From Arthrobacter sp. B6 (GTDB lineage: Bacteria; Actinomycetota; Actinomycetes; Actinomycetales; Micrococcaceae), in the NCBI RefSeq assembly GCF_001663775.1, contig NZ_KV467168.1, positions 1,285,408-1,349,407 on the forward strand: a stretch of DNA of 64,000 nt, read 5' to 3'. Position numbers and translations under genes: made by a program. Positions 58,701 to 64,000 of the stretch are shown here, in pieces; within the stretch, counting starts at the first letter, position 1, and each line of letters starts with the position of its first letter. The notes beneath the pieces were generated by a model. That model had not been told where the DNA came from. It was given only the letters and a program-made list of their open reading frames with translations, and did no database searches.

Positions 58701-61205
58701 GGCCTCGCCGATCCCGGGCATGGCGGTGTTAGGCGTGCATAGTCGTAGATCGTAGGTCAGTTCCTTGGTCGTCGAACGGCGTTGGAGCTCCAAGAGCATC
58801 TCGACAATGAGTCCCGCTTCGCCTGGGTTGATCACGTTGATAACCAAGGTACGAATGTAGGCGTGCTGCCGGACGTACCGTTCCACTCTGTCGGCCAGCA
58901 CGATTCCGGCCTGGATGCGGCCGGGGGCTCGGGGTGCATCCGGTATACCGAGCGCGTTGGACAGTTTGCCGAGGAGTCCGATCGCATCATCGGTCCGTGA
59001 GTGGACCATTGCTGTCCAGAAGGGCGTCAGGTTGCCGACGGCGGCAAGCAGGTGGTGGTTGTCCTGGCGGGGCACGGCGAAGGGGAAGCCAAGGGAATCA
59101 AGCTTGTGGAAGTAACTCGCTGCCGCATCGGCGGCAGCTTCCTTGTTGTGGCCGCCAAGCTCCCCGCGCCAAGCTGCACCTACAGCGCTCCACTCAGAGA
59201 ACCACAGCAAACGCAACGGGTGCGTCGGCCCGACCAGCAGGACCTGGTGGAAGTCACCGAGGGCGTCGAGATAGCGCGTTGCGACGGCATCGATCTGCTG
59301 GAGACCGCCAAGCGCCCGCAGCGCCGCTCCCCGCTCATTCCTTGTGACCTCTGCTGCATGGGCAGTCTGCGCTGCGACCAGCCGCTGGTAGCTGGCTGCA
59401 TAGGCAACGATTTCAGCTGAGAGTGGCATGAGGTTGGTTGTCTCGACGACACTGATGGGCTCGTCGTCATATGGTGCGCTGGCATCCGCAATCGCCTGGA
59501 ACAGGGTGTCGCGAACGCCAATGAAATCGGCGAAGGCCTGTTCCGCCACCGGCCCGAGCGAATCGACCCATGTGGTCTCGTCGCGAACCTGAGCCGAGGG
59601 GGATCCCTCCTGGCTAACGGCAAGCTGCCACATGCCGAGCTCCCGTGGGCTGATTAACGTATCGCGTTCGATCTGGGTCAGCAGTCGTGAGAGCCTTATC
59701 TCGACCCCGCCGCCACCGGCTACGTGTATGTTGGCGCTGGCAAAAGCCGAAGTGCGTGATCCATTGACCCACGAGACCGCCCCGGGAGTGAGGTCCCTGA
59801 CAGGGCGTCCTTCCGCCAGGCGGCCGAAGCCGAGCCTCTGGATGGCGTGCGTCAGACTTTCGTAGCGTTGGGCTCGGGTCTCGGGAGGCTCCTCACTCTC
59901 GTCGGCGTTGACGACGTAAAAGAGCTCACTCATGCCCGAGGTGGGGGCGGTGATGATACGGCGGTCCATCTCCGCAATTGGTGTGACAATAAGGCGGTGC
60001 CAGCCCTCGTCAAGCTGAGCCTTGCGCAAGTTACGGATGGTTCCCTTGTAGCTGCTCTTAGGACGCGCCCCCATCGCTACGTTAACGGCTTTGCCTGTCG
60101 GTTCACCGTCCTCGGAGACCAACTCGACGCGGAGCTTGAGCAAACCGTCGGCTGAGGTCAACACCGGGTCGATGGAAAAAGTCGCGGCAATGTCTTTCGC
60201 GCCGGTTGGACCGGCAACTAGATACGGCTGTCCGGCTAGGGCCTCCAAAACCGGGTAGGTCCTGAGGTGCTCGGGATCGTCACCGACAAACGAGAGGCCG
60301 ACGACGTGGACCTCGATTTTGAGTTGCACTTCGCGTTCGCTGGGCGCAGGCCACTTGTCGAAAGTCAAGACGCGGTTGTCGCGATCGGTGATGATCCGTC
60401 GGGTCCAAACAACGCGGTCCTCGAGGCCGATCTTACCGGCGAAGCGGGCGAGACGAGAAGTGAAGTCGGGGTCGGACAGTCCGAGGGAGAGTACCCGTTG
60501 CCGCTCGTCGAGCTCGCTGCGGCTGAGGTCGTCAACGTGGACCCGGTTACGACCAACCCGTTCAGGTACATCCGCGACTTTCGTGAAAAGCGCCAGGTCG
60601 GGCACCAGGCCGAAGCAGTAGATCGCTGCCCCGGCCGCGTCGGCCTCGTAGTCGTTGGCGGCGAGGGTAAGCAGGTAACGCACCCAGGCCTGGTCGCTGG
60701 AGCGATTGTCCTTCTTGCTTGCGAGGACCTGCTCCAGGCGGCTGATCCCATCTCGAAGCGAGGCCGGCACCCGGTTGATCAGCTCCTTCCGAAGCATAGC
60801 GTAGGCTTTGCCGACCTCGATCTCCTCGAAGGTAGCCACCCCGAAAGAGTCCTCGGCGCTGGCGCGCAATCCCGGGGGTACGAAGACAAGCAGCGGTCCG
60901 GAGGTCTCCTCGATCGGTCGGTTGCGAAGTTCCACGAGTTGGGTGCTGGTCACCAGGGTATCGTCCCCCTTGGCGACCTTCTCGTCGGAGGCCAGCAGGC
61001 ACACCACTGTGCCTGGCAGGGTAGCAGAACGCAGCCGGTGTACAAGGCGGGCTCCCAGCTCACCGTCGAGTTCGGTGACACGCATGCAGTGGCCGGCCTG
61101 CCGGCTTGTAAGTAGCCCGAGCAAGTGGGGGACGAGCACGTCCTCCAGAGCGCTGCGGACGTCAAGGATGGTGGGCTCAACGAGCCCGGCGGCTGTAGCC
61201 GTCAA
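55767..61205 (-). CDS. Large HerA-like ATPase with possible nuclease motif (DptH/MAD8-like)
   Basis: This 1812-residue protein starts at a TTG that overlaps the previous stop, with GAGGAG upstream. The C-terminal third is a HerA/FtsK-type ATPase: Walker A GVQGGGKSYT (Lys about 1461), Walker B LVVFDEAHKYID (Asp 1688, Glu 1689) and a sensor-like ILVASQDPPSVP. Before it, RTDLALFSFDAVARTITCRL followed by VEVKAYS has the spacing of a PD-(D/E)XK nuclease core (Glu 1167, Lys 1169). The first 1000 residues match nothing I know. Size, order and domains resemble DptH of phosphorothioate-linked restriction or MAD8 of methylation-associated defence. It is probably the effector. Confidence 0.75.
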   Translation of the reverse strand: MTATAAGLVEPTILDVRSALEDVLVPHLLGLLTSRQAGHCMRVTELDGELGARLVHRLRSATLPGTVVCLLASDEKVAKGDDTLVTSTQLVELRNRPIEETSGPLLVFVPPGLRASAEDSFGVATFEEIEVGKAYAMLRKELINRVPASLRDGISRLEQVLASKKDNRSSDQAWVRYLLTLAANDYEADAAGAAIYCFGLVPDLALFTKVADVPERVGRNRVHVDDLSRSELDERQRVLSLGLSDPDFTSRLARFAGKIGLEDRVVWTRRIITDRDNRVLTFDKWPAPSEREVQLKIEVHVVGLSFVGDDPEHLRTYPVLEALAGQPYLVAGPTGAKDIAATFSIDPVLTSADGLLKLRVELVSEDGEPTGKAVNVAMGARPKSSYKGTIRNLRKAQLDEGWHRLIVTPIAEMDRRIITAPTSGMSELFYVVNADESEEPPETRAQRYESLTHAIQRLGFGRLAEGRPVRDLTPGAVSWVNGSRTSAFASANIHVAGGGGVEIRLSRLLTQIERDTLISPRELGMWQLAVSQEGSPSAQVRDETTWVDSLGPVAEQAFADFIGVRDTLFQAIADASAPYDDEPISVVETTNLMPLSAEIVAYAASYQRLVAAQTAHAAEVTRNERGAALRALGGLQQIDAVATRYLDALGDFHQVLLVGPTHPLRLLWFSEWSAVGAAWRGELGGHNKEAAADAAASYFHKLDSLGFPFAVPRQDNHHLLAAVGNLTPFWTAMVHSRTDDAIGLLGKLSNALGIPDAPRAPGRIQAGIVLADRVERYVRQHAYIRTLVINVINPGEAGLIVEMLLELQRRSTTKELTYDLRLCTPNTAMPGIGEAVADLTRSDSRFNSEEAGAFGSRHDSSVPKLAYSIRSIDEFEKCPTEFEAHLTIFVDAFSGEEHETGPVQHIAHAPAYGLIQQAATAFDVGDDGASVTWRKTPVFARPAATESPLSDLLAHLPHTLARAAASVATDGTGTGHVPTATLNLDGQQRSLLHQAHDVSDWVVIIDRTLGLEYFDRTTEGGGRNDFVIDYVAGSVGLGRQVLVSSRKVEELRGLLAPVIVDHGIAVDDRHLQTFFEQLRLLSGSLAFKLSSAARNQRSEVLGLALARLYLEGQQALGDQIVIPLDAHQDLYAETRRRTAAEKSLRRTDLALFSFDAVARTITCRLVEVKAYSRIRNVTDHEGLQRSIIEQVETSQSVLASQFDPNAADPDRVDRAVKNVELSALLRFYLERSERYKMVRRSVSTHARRLLETLDDGFTLCFDRVGLIFELSGESSAPVIVDGVEFHHIGRSEIDELLSAVPTELDLPHDATEPYSVTVPASTHPRRDEAAFRAPTLDVLEDEPQEVETDWGATVVAPPAELDPKAAAPAVPGDVYSPPPSGLSGEAVEGSTHVPVDREGLSALENLLAASSSPVNPPVLLGVTDKTPQWAMLGEAAGGRKTGIDLNETHTISLFGVQGGGKSYTLGSLIEAAILPAPGVNELPHPLASVVFHYSRTQDYAPEFTSMKYANDVEGQIALLRDRYGAEPAALEDVLVLVPRDQLGERREEFPDLDVQPLLFASSELQASHWRFLLGAVGNQAMYIRQLMQVLKANRNTLSLTTVRQGVESSNMADNLKDLARQRLDLAADYIDDSVRISDYLRPGRLIVVDLRDEFIEKDESLGLFVVLMQLFSEAKADGKHFNKLVVFDEAHKYIDSPELVDVLVESVREMRHKGMSILVASQDPPSVPVSLIELSDVVVLHKMTSPAWLKHIQKANAALNSLRPESLAHLQPGEAYVWAGKAVDLAFTRNAVRVTLRPRVTRHGGGTKTASQ

Positions 61206-62836
61206 CGTGGACTCCTCTCCTGGTGAGCTCCGATGATGAAGCGCGGAGTGACGGTCTGGGTCAGGTAGGCGTCGGAAAGATCACGGTAATAACCGATCTC
61301 GCGGAGCCGGTCAACGAAGGCGGCAGTGTTAGCTCGTAGCGCAGCCTGATCAGGCAGGTCCGGGCCATGGAAACCGTCCTCCGTAGGGAGGGTATGGATA
61401 TACAGCCCGTAGCGGGTCCGCAGTGTTTCGAGGATCTCATCCACCCTCATCGGTCGAGTTCGCATCCGTCCTGATTCGTCGGGCTGTACCAAGCACACCT
61501 GCAACAGCACCTCCAACAGCCGTGAATCAAGCACGAAGCGACGTGCGCCGGACTTGCCCCGGGGTTGGGTCAACAGCTCTCCGGGGCGGCCCTTAAGGAA
61601 CATTGAGTCCAGGCACTCGACCAGATACTTCCGTTGAAAGGCACCGCGGTAGTGCATGATCAGTTCGAGGTACGTGTCGAGGCGGCTCAAGTCGAGGTCC
61701 ATGATGGTCTGCAGCTCGGGGGCAAGCGGCTCCTCCTCGTCGTCGAGTATCCTACGCACCCGCATGTCAAAGAAGACTTCGCGGTCGGCCTCGTACTTCG
61801 TATCTAACAAGGCGATCGCTTCGGAGGCGGGCAGGTCCTCCCTGCCGGGGCTCGCGAACTTGCCCTGCCGGTGCAGATCCTTAGCGAAGTCGGCCAGCTT
61901 TAGCACTGCGAATGTGCCGCGGACAAACTGCGGTAGCCGGCCATACCAGGTCGAGGCGCTCTTGGCCGCGTACTCCGCTGGCAGCCCAGGCTCCGAGCCT
62001 GCGACGTCCACGAAGAGATGCGGCTGGAAGCGACACTGCTCACCGCGCTTGTGACCGCTGGTGCAGGCATGGTCAACAGCACCGTTACGTATGGCAGCCG
62101 GAACGAGCTTAAGCATTCGCAGGTGGTAGAGAGCCAGGTGGAACGAGAATAGAATCTTGAGGTGCTCCACTAGAACAGTCCGCGGCATGAACGCCCGGTG
62201 CAGCAGCAGTCGCAGCACGTCCTCACCGAGCAGCTCGCCCGACTGGCGACACAGTTGCTTCTGCTCACGACGGGCTGAACTGTCGGGGCGATCCTGTGCC
62301 TTGCCCTGGACAGCCTCGACCATGCTGAGCAATGCCTGCGACTCCACGTCAATGTCCGGGCCGGGCGCCGCCTCGCCGGTAACAGGGTCTATATCAGAGA
62401 AAAAGAACTCCCGCAAGCCGTTCAGGGCGAGGTCGTTGACCGAGAGTAACTCGTAGAGCTGCTCGTCTGCACCATAGGGACGTGAGCGGGCGGAGTTTCG
62501 CAGCCGGTAGGCGAAGCCATGGAGCGGACGCGGCCCGGCCACCGCCTCGGTTGTCCGGCCGCGGTTAACCATATCGAGCAGGTGGGTCTCAACCCAACGG
62601 CGGCTGACGTCCTCATTATCTGCGAACCCGTTAAAGCGGCCGAACTTGTCGTCTACCAGCAGCTCCAGGTAGGCGTCGACATCCAGGTCGGTTGCGCGTC
62701 GGACCCGGCTGCTGACGCCACCGTGCCACAGCCTCGCAAGGAACGCCGTGAGGACACGGTCCATGGTAAGCGTCTTGTAATCGATACGGCTGATCGCGTC
62801 GCATCGAAAGGCGCGGTCCTTACCGTCTAGCGCCAT
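61202..62836 (-). CDS. Defence-module middle protein (DptG/MAD7-like position)
   Basis: This 544-residue protein lies between the two others with overlaps of four and ten bases, so the three are co-translated. ATG 62836 has GGAGG close upstream. It is mostly helical, with a Cys/His pair region (HACTSGHKRGEQCRFQPHLF, about residues 265-285) that could bind a metal. No enzyme motif is visible. Its size and place, just before a HerA-like ATPase, fit DptG or MAD7 in known systems; I cannot separate these by reading. Confidence 0.65.
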   Translation of the reverse strand: MALDGKDRAFRCDAISRIDYKTLTMDRVLTAFLARLWHGGVSSRVRRATDLDVDAYLELLVDDKFGRFNGFADNEDVSRRWVETHLLDMVNRGRTTEAVAGPRPLHGFAYRLRNSARSRPYGADEQLYELLSVNDLALNGLREFFFSDIDPVTGEAAPGPDIDVESQALLSMVEAVQGKAQDRPDSSARREQKQLCRQSGELLGEDVLRLLLHRAFMPRTVLVEHLKILFSFHLALYHLRMLKLVPAAIRNGAVDHACTSGHKRGEQCRFQPHLFVDVAGSEPGLPAEYAAKSASTWYGRLPQFVRGTFAVLKLADFAKDLHRQGKFASPGREDLPASEAIALLDTKYEADREVFFDMRVRRILDDEEEPLAPELQTIMDLDLSRLDTYLELIMHYRGAFQRKYLVECLDSMFLKGRPGELLTQPRGKSGARRFVLDSRLLEVLLQVCLVQPDESGRMRTRPMRVDEILETLRTRYGLYIHTLPTEDGFHGPDLPDQAALRANTAAFVDRLREIGYYRDLSDAYLTQTVTPRFIIGAHQERSPR

Positions 62837-64000
62837 TCCGCCTCCTGGGTCTCGGGCACGATCTTCTCTTGGGTGATCAGGTGGAGCACGCCGCCGTCGT
62901 CGCGCCGCACGGTGTGCATCGCCGATCCGTCAACGGTCAGCAGCACCGCCTGGTAGGGCACGACGGCAAGCTGGTTTTTGAAGACCGTCAGGGCAAGCGC
63001 ATAGCCCTGATCATCGTCAATGCTGGCCTGATAGCCGCGGCTAAACCGTTCGATCAGCTCGAAAAGATCCAACCCGATGCGCAGCTCGGCCGATGGGATC
63101 CCTGCATGGTCTGGATCAGTGTAGGTCAGCCGAAGCGCCGTCGGTCGTGTCTCGAGGTACGGGTGGGTGTCGCTGCCGATCCGTCCGGCTTGGAACCCCT
63201 TACCCGGAAACCGGCGCAGGCTGCGAATAGTGCCGCGTACGACATTGCGGACCCCGATGACGAGCCCACCGGCTGAAAGTTCCGTCGAGACGACACCCTC
63301 ACTGCGGTTTAGTGCTTTGAGGAAAAGTTCGGTCGGCACTGGCCGCTTTCCGTCGAGCAGTTCGCGGAAGGCCTGCACGGAGGCGTAGGGCAGCATTTTT
63401 ATTGCCTCACCGGGGTCACGCATTTCAAAGTACGACAACCGGCGGGCTGCCGACACGAATCTGACGACGTCATCAGGGCTGCTGTCGGCGCCACTAACTT
63501 CGGCGTGCAGTTCACGGAGCAGGTCTCGCTCTGGAGTGACTCTGTCGTCGGGACTTACCAGGTAGTGCTCCAGTAGGCCTTCGTTGGCCAGCCGTCTGTC
63601 GAGCACCGGTTGAGGGGGTCGGGCGACATCGACGTGACGAAGCTGAATGAGTAACCTGTCGCGCTCGGTCGCAGCATCACCCCCTCGGTATGCGTTGAAG
63701 TAGTGACTGGCCAGGATCGGGCTGGACTGCTGTGCCTCGTAGAGCTCATGTATCTCGGTACAGTCGCGCCCTGAGGTCAGGGTGTAGGCGAGTGCAGAGC
63801 GGAGGTCGCGTAGGGTGATGTGCAGTCGGCCACGGAGCTGGGCGACCTCGTAAACCCGCCGCATGCGCTCCTTGACCTGCGGCCCCACGACGGGATGGGC
63901 TATGGTGGCCGCGTTCTGCCGAGCGTAGCAGCCCTCGACGAGGGCACAGCCCTCACAGTCGGCCCAAAATTCCGGGCGGACCATCGAGTCGAGCATCCGT
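62827..64000 (-). CDS. C-terminal part of a large defence protein (partial at the right edge)
   Basis: The frame is open to the window edge, and about 390 residues of the C-terminal part are present. A Cys cluster (DCEGCALVEGCYARQN) is followed by a helical region with LHITLRDLRSALAYTLTSGR, as seen in P-loop or kinase-linked proteins of DNA-modification defence. The ATPase or kinase part, if any, lies outside the window. It is the first of the three overlapping genes. DptF or the MADS kinase subunit are the candidates. Confidence 0.6.
   Translation of the reverse strand, partial: RMLDSMVRPEFWADCEGCALVEGCYARQNAATIAHPVVGPQVKERMRRVYEVAQLRGRLHITLRDLRSALAYTLTSGRDCTEIHELYEAQQSSPILASHYFNAYRGGDAATERDRLLIQLRHVDVARPPQPVLDRRLANEGLLEHYLVSPDDRVTPERDLLRELHAEVSGADSSPDDVVRFVSAARRLSYFEMRDPGEAIKMLPYASVQAFRELLDGKRPVPTELFLKALNRSEGVVSTELSAGGLVIGVRNVVRGTIRSLRRFPGKGFQAGRIGSDTHPYLETRPTALRLTYTDPDHAGIPSAELRIGLDLFELIERFSRGYQASIDDDQGYALALTVFKNQLAVVPYQAVLLTVDGSAMHTVRRDDGGVLHLITQEKIVPETQEAEWR

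Noticed and set aside
1..64000. tRNA, rRNA, CRISPR arrays, insertion-sequence transposases or integrases
   Set aside because: None seen on reading; the island at 50.7-54.5 kb has no recognisable integrase or att repeats, so its mode of entry is open.

Overview
The window is high-GC actinobacterial DNA. GTG and TTG starts, four-base overlaps between neighbouring genes, strong GGAGG ribosome sites and the gene families present all fit a soil member of the Micrococcaceae (Arthrobacter or Pseudarthrobacter type). The genus is inferred from gene style, not from a marker gene. I saw no rRNA, tRNA or CRISPR array.

Layout. 0-2.6 kb: the tail of an unknown gene, a TetR regulator divergent from an EamA-type exporter across a palindromic operator, and a VapBC toxin-antitoxin pair. 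2.7-9.5 kb: a complete type I Wadjet system (jetABCD). 9.7-13.9 kb: an FAD amine oxidase, an FHA membrane protein, a small proline-rich membrane protein and a hemerythrin-like protein. 14.0-20.8 kb: a LacI regulator with operators around its own promoter, a CUT1 sugar ABC importer and a GH127-like arabinofuranosidase, forming one sugar-utilisation locus. 21.1-26.8 kb: an envelope locus with a WxL-like secreted protein, a DUF916-like partner carrying a frameshift, a SipW-type signal peptidase, its likely substrate, a membrane-anchored protein and a choice-of-anchor G protein. 27.3-31.4 kb: a frameshifted alpha/beta hydrolase, a DUF4177 protein and a TetR regulator whose ACTAC-N4-GTAGT operators occur before a second hemerythrin-like gene and again before an SRPBCC gene. 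31.7-37.6 kb: a CUT2 sugar importer with a sugar isomerase/epimerase. 37.6-42.4 kb: a regulator, an Asp/Glu racemase, small membrane proteins and gene debris, including a third, truncated hemerythrin copy. 42.4-49.3 kb: a GntR regulator, subtilase debris, a lectin-repeat metalloprotease, and a nucleoside salvage cluster (nucleoside hydrolase, MFS transporter, ribokinase, acetyltransferase). 49.3-55.6 kb: two decayed DeoR copies, then an AT-richer island with a CHAT peptidase, then decayed second copies of the ribokinase and acetyltransferase. 55.8-64.0 kb: three overlapping genes of a large defence module with a HerA-like ATPase carrying a possible nuclease motif; it runs off the right edge.

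How it works together. Three themes stand out: carbohydrate and nucleoside import with local regulators, an exported surface-protein system with its own signal peptidase, and defence (VapBC, Wadjet, CHAT, and a three-gene Dpt- or MADS-like module). Decayed duplicates and single-base frameshifts cluster between 27 and 55 kb, as expected of a recombining accessory region, although some single frameshifts could be assembly errors.
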